A stretch of 43,886 bases of DNA from an uncultured Pseudomonadota bacterium. GTDB lineage: Bacteria > Pseudomonadota > Gammaproteobacteria > Burkholderiales > Rhodocyclaceae. Below are positions 18,606-26,636 of this stretch, piece by piece. The notes under the pieces are model-generated. The model did no database searches and was not told where the DNA came from. It was given only the letters and a program-made list of their open reading frames with translations. The stretch spans positions 1 to 43,886 of the forward strand of contig CAISUK010000204.1 of NCBI GenBank assembly GCA_903888645.1. Direction: 5' to 3'. Position numbers and translations under genes: made by a program. Positions within the stretch are counted from its first letter, which is position 1; each line of letters starts with the position of its first letter.

Positions 18606-19079
18606 ATGCTTACCTTGGTTCCACACGTCATTGCCGCGGCCGAGAGCGAATTCCGCTTGCCGCTGCGAGTCTATTACGAAGACACCGACGCGGCCGGCGT
18701 GGTTTATTACGCCAACTATCTGCGTTTCATGGAACGGGCACGCACCGAATGGCTGCGCGCGCTCGGTTACGAGCAGACGGCCTTGGCGCGGCAAGGCATC
18801 GCCTTTGCCGCACGTTCCGTAACGGCCGAGTATCTCAAGCCGGCGCGTCTGGACGATGTGATCGAAGTGGTGTCGTCGATCACTGCATTGGGTCGCGCCC
18901 AACTGGTGTTTGCCCAGCGCATCGAACGCAAGGATGACGCCGGTAGCGAACTGCTGGTGGACGCGAGCATGCGCATCGCCTGTTTCGATCCGCTGCGCAT
19001 GAAGGCGACGGCGATGCCGCGCGACATCCACGGAAAACTCAAGGCCCTGGTGCGGCCGTCGGGAGAAACTCAGGCATGA
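18606..19079 (+). CDS. ybgC: Tol-Pal system-associated acyl-CoA thioesterase YbgC
   Basis: A hotdog-fold thioesterase acting on acyl-CoA or acyl-ACP, encoded with tol-pal in most proteobacteria. The 157-residue product has VYYEDTDAAGVVYYANYLRFMERARTEWL at residues 23-51, including the conserved Asp of the 4-hydroxybenzoyl-CoA thioesterase motif (DTDAAGVVY). Its stop overlaps the tolQ start by 4 nt (ATGA). It starts the ybgC-tolQ-tolR-tolA-tolB-pal-cpoB cluster. Confidence 0.93.
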   Translation: MLTLVPHVIAAAESEFRLPLRVYYEDTDAAGVVYYANYLRFMERARTEWLRALGYEQTALARQGIAFAARSVTAEYLKPARLDDVIEVVSSITALGRAQLVFAQRIERKDDAGSELLVDASMRIACFDPLRMKATAMPRDIHGKLKALVRPSGETQA

Positions 19080-19750
19080 ACGTCATTCAGGACTTGTCCA
19101 TTGTCGAATTGGTGGTCAACGCCAGCCTGGTCGTCAAGCTGGTCATGGCGCTGCTGGTATTCGTCTCGTTGCAGTCGTGGTATTGGATCTTCCGCAAGGC
19201 CTTCGCCATCCGCGACGCCCGTGCCCGCACCGAAAACTTCGAGCATGATTTCTGGAGTGGCGGCGATCTCGAAAGTCTCTTCCAGAGCGCCGTCAATGAC
19301 CGCCATCATGCCGGTGCCCTGGAGCGTATTTTCGAGGCGGGATTCAGGGAATTCACCAAGCTGCGCGGGCAAAAGAGCATCGACCCGGCCACCGTGGTCG
19401 ACGGCGCCCGCCGCGCCATGCGCGCCACTTTGCAGCGCGAGATCGACGAACTCGATTCGCATCTCGCCTTCCTCGCCTCGGTCGGCTCGGTCAGTCCCTA
19501 TGTCGGTCTTTTCGGCACGGTGTGGGGCATCATGCATGCCTTCCGCGGCCTCGCCAACGTCAGCAGCGCGACGCTCGCCGCGGTCGCCCCGGGCATCGCC
19601 GAGGCGCTGGTGGCGACGGCCATCGGCCTGTTCGCGGCGATTCCGGCGGTGGTTGCCTATAACCGTTTCGCCCATGATGTTGATCGCCTTTCAGTGCGCT
19701 TCGAGAGCTTCATGGAAGAGTTTTCCAACATCCTGCAGCGGCAACATTAG
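19076..19750 (+). CDS. tolQ: Tol-Pal motor protein TolQ
   Basis: Inner-membrane proton-channel subunit that with TolR energises TolA for outer-membrane constriction. The 224-residue product has a first membrane segment at about residues 15-38 (ASLVVKLVMALLVFVSLQSWYWIF), a cytoplasmic region, and two more membrane segments around residues 130-160 and 170-195 (SPYVGLFGTVWGIMHAF, ATAIGLFAAIPAVVAYN), the MotA/TolQ/ExbB pattern. It overlaps the ybgC stop and is followed by tolR after 12 nt. Confidence 0.97.
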   Translation: MNVIQDLSIVELVVNASLVVKLVMALLVFVSLQSWYWIFRKAFAIRDARARTENFEHDFWSGGDLESLFQSAVNDRHHAGALERIFEAGFREFTKLRGQKSIDPATVVDGARRAMRATLQREIDELDSHLAFLASVGSVSPYVGLFGTVWGIMHAFRGLANVSSATLAAVAPGIAEALVATAIGLFAAIPAVVAYNRFAHDVDRLSVRFESFMEEFSNILQRQH

Positions 19751-19762
19751 GCGAACCGCATC

Positions 19763-20170
19763 GTGCGTCAGCGCCGCCTGATGAACCAGATCAACGTCGT
19801 GCCGTACATCGACGTCATGCTGGTGCTGCTTGTCATATTCATGGTGACAGCGCCGATGATCCAGACCGGCAATATCGATCTGCCCAGCGTCGCCAAGAGT
19901 TCGCAGCCCCCGGTTGCACCGCTGGAGCTGATCATCCATGCCGATGCCTCGCTGGCGCTGCGCGACCGCGACAAGGGCGACAAGGAAATCACCGTGCCTC
20001 GCGACGAACTTGCCGAGCGGATTCGGGAAGCCCAGACAAAAAATCCGCGACAATCGGTATTGATTGCCGGCGACAAGAGCATTCGCTACGAAGTGGTGCT
20101 CGGCGTGATGGACGAATTGCAGAAACAGCAGGTGGCCAAGATCGGCCTGCTGGTGCGCCCGGGCAAATGA
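19763..20170 (+). CDS. tolR: Tol-Pal motor protein TolR
   Basis: ExbD/TolR family subunit; its single membrane helix carries the proton-accepting Asp in NQINVVPYIDVMLVLLVIFM (about residues 8-27, Asp near 18). The periplasmic domain follows to residue 135. The start is a GTG at 19763, giving the usual short basic N-terminus (MRQRRLMNQ); an internal ATG (residue 7) is possible. The stop overlaps tolA by 4 nt. Confidence 0.96.
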   Translation: MRQRRLMNQINVVPYIDVMLVLLVIFMVTAPMIQTGNIDLPSVAKSSQPPVAPLELIIHADASLALRDRDKGDKEITVPRDELAERIREAQTKNPRQSVLIAGDKSIRYEVVLGVMDELQKQQVAKIGLLVRPGK

Positions 20171-20928
20171 ATGCGGTCATGAATTCGCCGCAGCCCGAAC
20201 CCGGCAAGCGTTTGTCGCTGGCGCTGACGGTGGCCGTGCATGTGCTGCTGGCCATCTTCCTGATTTACGGTATCCGCTGGCAGACCCAGGCGCCCGAAGC
20301 GGTCGAAGTGGAACTGGTCAGGGCGCTGCCGGAAGCGGCACCGCCTACTGCCCCACCGCCACCCCCGGAGATCAAGGCAGAGCCGCCGCCGGAGCCGAAG
20401 TTTGCACCCAAAATCGAGCCCAAGCCGACACCACCACAGCCGAAACCGGATATCGCCATCAAGGAAAAACCGAAGGCGGTCAAGGAAATACCGAAAGCCA
20501 AACCGCCCGATGCGTTTCAGAAGCAATTGCAACAAGAGCAAGATCAACGCGCCGAAAGCAAGAAGATCGATGAGGCCAGCGCGGAGCTGACACGACTGAA
20601 AGCAGCGCGCGACAAGCAGGAAGCGGATCGGGCCGCTTCCGCCCGCAGCAAGACCATAGCCGATTATGTCAGCAAGATTAGGAGCAAGATTCGCGGCAAC
20701 ATCGTTCTGCCTTCCGAGGTGAAGGGCAATCCTGAGGCCGTGTTCGAAGTGGACCAACTTCCGTCAGGTGAAGTACTTACCGTGACCATTAAAAAGTCGT
20801 CTGGCAACGCCTTGCTTGATACCGCCATCGAGAGAGCAATCCATAAGTCCAGCCCCCTGCCCAAGCCTGATCAGGGCGATATATTCCAGCGCTCACTTAC
20901 GTTGCAATTTCGTCCGCTGGATGACTGA
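20167..20928 (+). CDS. tolA: Tol-Pal system protein TolA
   Basis: Spans the periplasm and links the TolQR motor to TolB-Pal. The 253-residue product has one N-terminal membrane segment (about residues 18-36), a proline/lysine/glutamate-rich stretch (about 55-115), a charged helical stretch (about 115-165), and a C-terminal domain (about 165-253) with NIVLPSEVKGNPEAVFEV and a TonB-like end. Low sequence conservation is normal for TolA; position between tolR and tolB makes the call firm. It is shorter than E. coli TolA (421) because the helical part is short. Confidence 0.93.
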   Translation: MNAVMNSPQPEPGKRLSLALTVAVHVLLAIFLIYGIRWQTQAPEAVEVELVRALPEAAPPTAPPPPPEIKAEPPPEPKFAPKIEPKPTPPQPKPDIAIKEKPKAVKEIPKAKPPDAFQKQLQQEQDQRAESKKIDEASAELTRLKAARDKQEADRAASARSKTIADYVSKIRSKIRGNIVLPSEVKGNPEAVFEVDQLPSGEVLTVTIKKSSGNALLDTAIERAIHKSSPLPKPDQGDIFQRSLTLQFRPLDD

Positions 20929-20939
20929 AGCCACCGACG

Positions 20940-20945
20940 TATAAT
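20940..20945 (+). promoter_or_regulatory. Consensus -10 hexamer just before tolB
   Basis: A perfect TATAAT lies 9 nt before the tolB ATG. The sequence between them (CCACCGATC) has no Shine-Dalgarno. The region 17 bp upstream (CTGGAT) is a weak -35. A transcript started here would be almost leaderless. Confidence 0.4.
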
Positions 20946-20954
20946 CCACCGATC

Positions 20955-22226
20955 ATGAGAATCCGCCTGCTTGCTGCACTGTCTCTGTTCCTTGCCACCG
21001 CGTTGCCGGCCTTTGCTCAGTTGACCATCGAGATCACCGGCGCCGGGGCCAACCGCCTGCCGCTGGCCGTGGCCGACTTCGCCGGCGAGCGCATCGTTTC
21101 GCAGGCGGTGACCTCGGTCATCCGGGCCGACCTCGAGCGCAGCGGCTTGTTCCGTCTGGTCGCCCCCGGCACCGTCGCCTTGCCGGAAACAGCGACACCC
21201 GCTTATTCCGAATGGAAAGAGCGCGGCGCCGATGCGCTGCTCGCCGGTAGCGTCAATGCCGCTGGCGAGGGCCGTTACGAAACCCGCTTCCGCCTCCACG
21301 ATGTACAAAAACAGGGGGTGCTGGGCGGCCTGTCCTTTGCCCACGGCGCCGCTCAGTTGCGCACCACCGCGCATCGAATCAGCGATTTCGTCTATGAAAA
21401 AATGACCGGCGAGCGTGGCATCTTCTCGACGCGCATTGCCTATGTCGTGAAAAGCAACGGCCGTTACGAACTGCAGGTTGCTGATGCGGATGGCATGAAT
21501 TCGCAAGCCGCCCTGGTTTCGCGCGAGCCGATCATATCGCCGGCCTGGTCGCCTGACGGCGGCAAGCTCGCCTATGTATCCTTCGAGGCCAAGAAGCCGA
21601 TCGTCTACGTTCACGATCTGGCCAGTGGCCACCGCCACGTTGCCGCCAACTTCAAGGGTTCCAACTCGGCGCCGGCCTGGGCACCCGATGGCAAAAAGCT
21701 CGCCCTGGTGCTCACCAAGGATGGCAACTCGCAGCTCTATCTGGTCAATGCCGATGGCAGCGGTGCTACCCGTCTCGCATCTTCGGCGGGGATCGACACC
21801 GAGCCGCAGTTTTCGCCAGATGGCCAGTCCATTTATTTCACTTCGGACCGTGGCGGCAGCCCACAGATTTACCGCATTGCTGCAACCGGCGGCGAAGCCC
21901 AGCGCGTCACCTTCGAAGGCAGCTACAACGTGACGGCGCGGCTCTCGCCAGACGGCAAGAGCATGGCCTTCATCGCGCGCAACAGTCTCGGTCGCTTCCA
22001 GCTGGCGCTGATGGATCTGGCCACGCGGCAGACGCAGGTGTTGACCGATTCCGCCAAGGACGAATCACCCAGCTTCGCCCCGAACGGCCGTTCGATTATT
22101 TATGCCACTGAGATTGCAGGGCATGGCGTGCTCGCTGCCGTATCCAGCGACGGCCGCGTCAAGCAGAAATTTTCGGTACAGGCGGCTGACGTGCGCGAGC
22201 CGGCCTGGGCACCTTTCGGTAAATGA
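20955..22226 (+). CDS. tolB: Tol-Pal system beta-propeller protein TolB
   Basis: Periplasmic protein that binds Pal and TolA. The 423-residue product has a cleavable signal peptide (residues 1-21, cut after LPAFA), an N-terminal domain to about 160, then a six-bladed beta-propeller with repeated WSPDGGKLAYVS, WAPDGKKLALVL, FSPDGQSIYFTS, LSPDGKSMAFIA and FAPNGRSIIYAT motifs. It starts 26 nt after tolA; no ribosome site is visible before the ATG, which lies 9 nt after a TATAAT. Confidence 0.97.
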   Translation: MRIRLLAALSLFLATALPAFAQLTIEITGAGANRLPLAVADFAGERIVSQAVTSVIRADLERSGLFRLVAPGTVALPETATPAYSEWKERGADALLAGSVNAAGEGRYETRFRLHDVQKQGVLGGLSFAHGAAQLRTTAHRISDFVYEKMTGERGIFSTRIAYVVKSNGRYELQVADADGMNSQAALVSREPIISPAWSPDGGKLAYVSFEAKKPIVYVHDLASGHRHVAANFKGSNSAPAWAPDGKKLALVLTKDGNSQLYLVNADGSGATRLASSAGIDTEPQFSPDGQSIYFTSDRGGSPQIYRIAATGGEAQRVTFEGSYNVTARLSPDGKSMAFIARNSLGRFQLALMDLATRQTQVLTDSAKDESPSFAPNGRSIIYATEIAGHGVLAAVSSDGRVKQKFSVQAADVREPAWAPFGK

Positions 22227-22242
22227 GCTGTCATAGCGATTC

Positions 22243-22258
22243 GACGGCTTGCGCCGTC
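22243..22258 (+). repeat. Hairpin between tolB and pal
   Basis: GACGGC (22243-22248) and GCCGTC (22253-22258) form a 6-bp stem with a TTGC loop in the 55-nt tolB-pal gap. No T-run follows. It may stabilise the pal end of the message or act as a weak attenuator. Confidence 0.35.
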
Positions 22259-22281
22259 AGTCGTAACCCACGGAGAACATC

Positions 22282-22833
22282 ATGAAAAAAATTTCCCTCG
22301 TCAGCATTATCGCCGTCGCCGCAGTTGCCCTGGGCGCCTGCAGTTCGCAACCGCCGGCGCCTGAGCAAAAGGCCGCCGGCGTCGAAGACCGTAGCGCGAT
22401 TCCGGTCAACAACACGCCGGCCGTTCAGCCGGTTGTGCCCGCACCCTTGGCCGAGGACAGCGGTCTGGCGGTACTCAAGGATCCCAAGAGCATTCTTTCC
22501 AAACGCAGCGTCTTTTTTGACTATGACAGCTTCGTAGTCAAGGGGGAATACCAGGCATTGCTCGAAGCGCACGGCAAATTTCTCGTCGCGCATCCGGCAC
22601 TTCGCGTCCTGATTCAAGGCAATGCCGACGAACGCGGCAGCCGCGAGTACAACGTGGCACTCGGCCAGAAACGTGCCGAAGCCGTCAAGAAACGTCTGCT
22701 CGTGCTTGGCGCCAAGGAAGACCAGGTCGAATCGGTCAGCCTCGGCAAGGAAAAGCCCCGTTGCAGCGAATCCGCCGAGTCCTGCTGGGCGCAAAATCGC
22801 CGCGGCGACATCCTTTATAGCGGCGAGTTTTGA
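22282..22833 (+). CDS. pal: Peptidoglycan-associated lipoprotein Pal
   Basis: Outer-membrane lipoprotein that binds peptidoglycan and TolB. The 183-residue product has a lipoprotein signal with lipobox LGAC (Cys20), a flexible proline-rich linker, and an OmpA-like domain with VFFDYDSFVVKG (near 75) and the diaminopimelate-binding stretch IQGNADERGSREYNVALGQKRAEAV (around 112-136). An extra cysteine pair near the end (PRCSESAESCW) is typical of betaproteobacterial Pal. A GGAG ribosome site precedes the ATG. Confidence 0.97.
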   Translation: MKKISLVSIIAVAAVALGACSSQPPAPEQKAAGVEDRSAIPVNNTPAVQPVVPAPLAEDSGLAVLKDPKSILSKRSVFFDYDSFVVKGEYQALLEAHGKFLVAHPALRVLIQGNADERGSREYNVALGQKRAEAVKKRLLVLGAKEDQVESVSLGKEKPRCSESAESCWAQNRRGDILYSGEF

Positions 22834-22836
22834 ACA

Positions 22837-23601
22837 ATGCGCTCGCTGCGTTTCTTGCTGACGGCGGCGTTATTGGGACTAGCGCTGCCTTCGGCGCATG
22901 CCGGCCTGTTCGACGACGACGAGGCGCGCGCGCGCATCGAAAAGCTGCGCACAGATGTCAATGATCTGATCGCCGATGCCGGCAAGCGCGCCGATGCCTT
23001 GTCGCGCAATCAGCTCGATTTCACCAACCAGATCGACGCGGTAAAGGCGGATATCGCCAAGCTGCGCGGCCAGCTCGAGGTGCTCAGTTACGAGCTGGAC
23101 TCGGCACAGAAGCGGCAGAAGGACTTCTATGTCGACCTCGACAACCGCTTGCGCAAGATGGAGCAGGCTGCCATCCAGGCGGCCGAGCAACAGAAGGCGG
23201 CGGCTGCAGCGCAGCCGGCCGTCGATCCGGTCGCAGAAACGCGCGACTACGAAGCAGCGCTGACCAGCTTCAAGGCCGCAAAGTACAAGGATGCCGCTGG
23301 CAATTTCCAGAATTTCATCGCGACCTATCCGAAGAGCGCCTTGCTGCCGAGCGCCCATTATTGGGCGGCAGCCTCGCTCAAGCAGTTACGCGATTTCAAG
23401 GGCGCTGCCGAATCGTTCGGCAAGTTTGTCGAACTGTGGCCGGCCGATGCCAAGGCGGCCGATGCCCTGCTCGCCGAGTCCGATTGCCTGGAAGATGCCG
23501 GCGATAAGAAGGGCGCGCGCAAGGTGCTGGAGTCGCTGCTGGCACAGTATCCGGGTAGTAACGCTGCGCAAACAGCCAAGCTCCGCCTGAAGAAGAAGTA
23601 G
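22837..23601 (+). CDS. cpoB: Cell division coordinator CpoB (YbgF)
   Basis: Periplasmic protein that links Tol-Pal to peptidoglycan synthesis at division. The 254-residue product has a signal peptide (residues 1-22, cut near AHA-GLF), a coiled-coil region (about 30-120, heptad-like leucines) and C-terminal tetratricopeptide repeats (about 128-250; YEAALTSFKAAKYKDAAGNFQNFI is typical of this family). It starts 3 nt after the pal stop. Confidence 0.93.
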   Translation: MRSLRFLLTAALLGLALPSAHAGLFDDDEARARIEKLRTDVNDLIADAGKRADALSRNQLDFTNQIDAVKADIAKLRGQLEVLSYELDSAQKRQKDFYVDLDNRLRKMEQAAIQAAEQQKAAAAAQPAVDPVAETRDYEAALTSFKAAKYKDAAGNFQNFIATYPKSALLPSAHYWAAASLKQLRDFKGAAESFGKFVELWPADAKAADALLAESDCLEDAGDKKGARKVLESLLAQYPGSNAAQTAKLRLKKK

Positions 23602-23603
23602 CG

Positions 23604-24257
23604 GTGGCGAGTTCGGGCGCCAAACTGCGCGTCAGCGAAATCTTCCATTCCATCCAGGGCGAGTCGACGCGCATTGGTTTACCGACGGTGTTTGTACGCC
23701 TGACCGGTTGCCCGTTGCGCTGCGTGTGGTGCGATTCGACATATGCTTTCAGCGGCGGCGAAAATATCGCTGTCGCCGCCGTACTTGAACGCGTCGGCGC
23801 TTTCTCATGCCAAACGGTTTGTGTCACCGGGGGCGAACCGCTGGCCCAGAAATCCTGTGCGGAGCTGCTGGCCGCGCTTTGCGATGCCGGTTATTCTGTG
23901 TCGCTGGAAACGAGCGGCGCACTGGACATTTCAGCGGTCGATCCTCGCGTGGCGAGAATCATGGATATCAAGGCGCCGGGTTCCGGCGAGGTGGCGAAGA
24001 ATCGCTGGGAGAACCTGCAACTGTTGTCACGCAACGATGAGATCAAGATCGTTCTGGCGGGCGAGTCGGACTATCAATGGGCCGTCGCGCTGTTGCGCGA
24101 ACATCGCCTTGAAGCGCGTTGCCCGGTGTCTTTCTCGCCGGTCTGGGAAACGCTCCCGCCGCAGTTGCTGGCTGAGTGGATTCTGCGCGATCGACTACCC
24201 GTGCGCTTTCAGTTGCAGCTGCACAAGGTACTCTGGGGCAGTCAGCCGGGGCGCTAA
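23604..24257 (+). CDS. queE: 7-carboxy-7-deazaguanine synthase QueE
   Basis: Radical SAM enzyme that converts 6-carboxytetrahydropterin to 7-carboxy-7-deazaguanine in queuosine synthesis. The 217-residue product has the cluster-binding CPLRCVWC (a CX3CX2C motif) at about residues 33-40, the VTGGEPL motif near 75, and HSIQGES near 15. Start is GTG at 23604, 2 nt after the cpoB stop; the following residues reach the conserved LRVSEIFHSIQGE directly. It is probably transcribed with the tol cluster. Confidence 0.95.
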   Translation: MASSGAKLRVSEIFHSIQGESTRIGLPTVFVRLTGCPLRCVWCDSTYAFSGGENIAVAAVLERVGAFSCQTVCVTGGEPLAQKSCAELLAALCDAGYSVSLETSGALDISAVDPRVARIMDIKAPGSGEVAKNRWENLQLLSRNDEIKIVLAGESDYQWAVALLREHRLEARCPVSFSPVWETLPPQLLAEWILRDRLPVRFQLQLHKVLWGSQPGR

Positions 24258-24305
24258 TTATTGTCTGGTGTCTGGTCCGGTGATTGGTCGGGATAGGTCA
24301 AGAAA

Positions 24306-24977
24306 ATGAAACCTGCAATCGTGTTGCTCTCCGGCGGCCTTGATTCGACGACCTGCCTCGCCATCGCACGGCGCGAAGATTACGATTGCCATTGTCTTTC
24401 GGTCGACTACGGACAACGCCATCGCGCTGAACTGACCGCGGCGGCGCAAATCGCCGCGGCCCTTGGCGCTCGCGAACATCGCATCGTGAAGCTCGACCTG
24501 GCCCAGTTCGGCGGGTCGGCGCTCACCGACCAATCTATCGCCGTGCCGACCGACGGCGCGGTATCCGGCATTCCCGTGACCTATGTCCCGGCGAGAAACA
24601 CCATCCTGCTCTCGTTGGCCCTTGCCTGGGCTGAAGTGCTGGCGAGCCGTGATATTTTTGTCGGCGTCAACGCCGTCGATTATTCTGGTTATCCCGACTG
24701 CCGGCCCGAGTATATTGCCGCTTTCGAGGCCATGGCCAATCTCGCCACCAAGGCCGCTGTCGAAGGCGCGAAGCTGCGCCTGCATGCACCCCTGATCAGT
24801 TTGAGCAAAGCAGAAATCCTCCGGCGCGGCATTGCGCTTGGCATCGACTACGCTATGACGGTTTCGTGCTACCAGGCGAGCGACGACGGGCATGCCTGCG
24901 GTGTCTGCGACGCCTGCCGGTTGCGCCGCGAAGGATTTTCTGCGGCGCAAATCATCGACCCGACGCGCTACCGATAA
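24306..24977 (+). CDS. queC: 7-cyano-7-deazaguanine synthase QueC
   Basis: ATP-dependent ligase giving preQ0 from 7-carboxy-7-deazaguanine and ammonia. The 223-residue product has the ATP-pyrophosphatase loop SGGLDSTT at residues 9-16, YGQRHRAEL near 35, VPARNTILL near 95, and the zinc site [20 protein letters not shown] near the C-terminus (four cysteines). It follows queE after 48 nt. No preQ1 riboswitch is evident in that gap. Confidence 0.97.
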   Translation: MKPAIVLLSGGLDSTTCLAIARREDYDCHCLSVDYGQRHRAELTAAAQIAAALGAREHRIVKLDLAQFGGSALTDQSIAVPTDGAVSGIPVTYVPARNTILLSLALAWAEVLASRDIFVGVNAVDYSGYPDCRPEYIAAFEAMANLATKAAVEGAKLRLHAPLISLSKAEILRRGIALGIDYAMTVSCYQASDDGHACGVCDACRLRREGFSAAQIIDPTRYR

Positions 24978-25034
24978 ACCGCGCGAGGCCAACACTTCCA
25001 TGACCGACGCTGTCTGTGGATAGACGAGCGCCCG

Positions 25035-26636
25035 TCAGTCAGGGACATAACTGAACCGCTCAAAATCGGCGCCAATTTCCAGGCATTGGCCAAACCGAAT
25101 GGTTTGCTGACGGTCAGTGAAAAGCTCCACCTTTCGCTCGGCACTGAAGCAGCCTTTGGGCACAATGATGGACTCGGGTTCACGCAGTCCGGCGACAGCG
25201 GGCAATTGCAAAGCCCGAATGTATTTTTCACCGGACGGCACGCTCGGACCCGCGGCGCGGGCGCAGATGGCGCGCGGGCGGCCCGGCAAGAGATACAGCC
25301 CGGCGCGCAGAGATCCATCGCTCTTGAGCATCAGCCAGCTGATTTTTCCCAGCAGGAAATACTCGCTATCCATCGGCTTGACACAACAAAGCTGCCCATA
25401 CTCGATGCGACTCGCGCTGGAACCGCGCAGTAGACGAAACAGGCCATAGCCGTTGATTGATGCATCCAGAATATCCCACTGTTCGGGAACGTAACCCAGC
25501 TGGTTGACGCGTTGGAAAAGCGGTTGCTCCGGATCGAGCTGGTCGCGAAAAGTCCATAAGGCGTCCATGTCGGCGCGAGAAAAGTCACGCACATACTCGG
25601 GCTGGACGAACTCCTTGCCGCCGATCTGGAAATGAATGGCCTCGAACCCAAAACACGAAGGCAGCTCTCCCGAAGTTGTGACCCGTTCGAAGCGTCGCGG
25701 AATAGCCCCCAGGCACCAGGGGCGGTAGAGCAATACGAGGAGACGTAAAGCCTCGTTGGCCGAGCACGTTTCGCCCAAACCGAGCGACGCCGGCGAATGT
25801 CCGCCCTTCAATTTCTCACAAACCTGCGGCAGTTCCGCGGCAAGCCCAGAAGTATCAAAAATCCGTGCCGAGATCGTGCTGACCAGCTGGCCAATTGGCT
25901 GTAATCCGTGATCACCCATCAGATCGATACCAAAACCACTATCCATTGCCTCTGCTGGCAGCGGCGCAAGCTTCGTCAATGACGCGAAGCGTCGCGACCA
26001 AGCCACAATCCAGGCCAGCTCAATCGGGTTTCGACCATAAGGATTGGACAGGTCCGAAAGCAAAACATCGGCATAAGTCGCCGTGCAGGTAATTGTCCGC
26101 GGCGGCCCGCCCAGCGGTTCGGGTACCGGAACAGTGGCCAGCCCCCACTCTTCGGCAGTATCAAAATAGCCGTGCAGTTCAAGCCAGATACCAGGGGGCA
26201 AGGCGCGATGGGCGCGATAATGCTCTGCCAGGGCATACCCAGTGTATTGGATGCAGCGCTGGCAAATCAAAGCCAATTCAGACTGAATCGCCGGGTCGCT
26301 ACCGCCGCGCTGGGCGACCTGCGCATAGCACTTCGCCATCAACTGCCACGTCGCCACGACGCGGCGAAAAGCTGCATCTTCGCCAGCAGTTGGCGGGAGC
26401 GGCTTGGCAATATATTGGTGGGATATTTCCCCCTGTGCGGCCCCCAGCGGCGCGCGAATCAGCTCGAGAACCTGCAGCGAATCGTTGGGCGGAAGCGGCA
26501 AGGCCAACTGGGCGGCCAGGAAATCGATGAGTATTAGTTGCGCCCGTGGCGCATCGTCGAGTGGCAGTGCGGCAACGAATGCGAGGCAACTTTTCACATC
26601 GCGGCTGCCGCCGAGCGTTTGCGTGTTCAATTTCAC
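25035..26636 (-). CDS. PilZ-like protein, second of a tandem pair (candidate cyclic-di-GMP receptor)
   Basis: A 533-residue cytoplasmic protein without signal peptide or membrane segment. The N-terminal 400 residues are helix-rich and unrecognised. In the C-terminal part, DASING at residues 391-396 matches the D/NxSxxG motif of PilZ domains, followed by a region with GKISWLMLKSDG...AGLYLLPGRP that fits a PilZ-like beta-barrel. The classical RxxxR motif is not clear. The start is GTG at 26636, overlapping the TGA of the upstream paralogue (GTGA), so translation is coupled. An ATG eight codons further up (26660) lies inside the neighbour. The pair resembles what I remember of Pseudomonas FimW; this is inference, not a database result. 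Confidence 0.6.
   Translation of the reverse strand: MKLNTQTLGGSRDVKSCLAFVAALPLDDAPRAQLILIDFLAAQLALPLPPNDSLQVLELIRAPLGAAQGEISHQYIAKPLPPTAGEDAAFRRVVATWQLMAKCYAQVAQRGGSDPAIQSELALICQRCIQYTGYALAEHYRAHRALPPGIWLELHGYFDTAEEWGLATVPVPEPLGGPPRTITCTATYADVLLSDLSNPYGRNPIELAWIVAWSRRFASLTKLAPLPAEAMDSGFGIDLMGDHGLQPIGQLVSTISARIFDTSGLAAELPQVCEKLKGGHSPASLGLGETCSANEALRLLVLLYRPWCLGAIPRRFERVTTSGELPSCFGFEAIHFQIGGKEFVQPEYVRDFSRADMDALWTFRDQLDPEQPLFQRVNQLGYVPEQWDILDASINGYGLFRLLRGSSASRIEYGQLCCVKPMDSEYFLLGKISWLMLKSDGSLRAGLYLLPGRPRAICARAAGPSVPSGEKYIRALQLPAVAGLREPESIIVPKGCFSAERKVELFTDRQQTIRFGQCLEIGADFERFSYVPD

Noticed and set aside
20341-20480. Proline/lysine repeat region as a tandem DNA repeat
   Set aside because: It is the normal low-complexity linker of TolA, with no regular DNA repeat unit.
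24258-24305. PreQ1 riboswitch upstream of queC
   Set aside because: The 48-nt gap between queE and queC has only short GGTGTCTGG-like direct repeats and no stem-loop with an A-rich tail.
24978-25034. Shared terminator between convergent queC and the PilZ-like gene
   Set aside because: No stem-loop with a T-run on either strand in the 57-nt gap.
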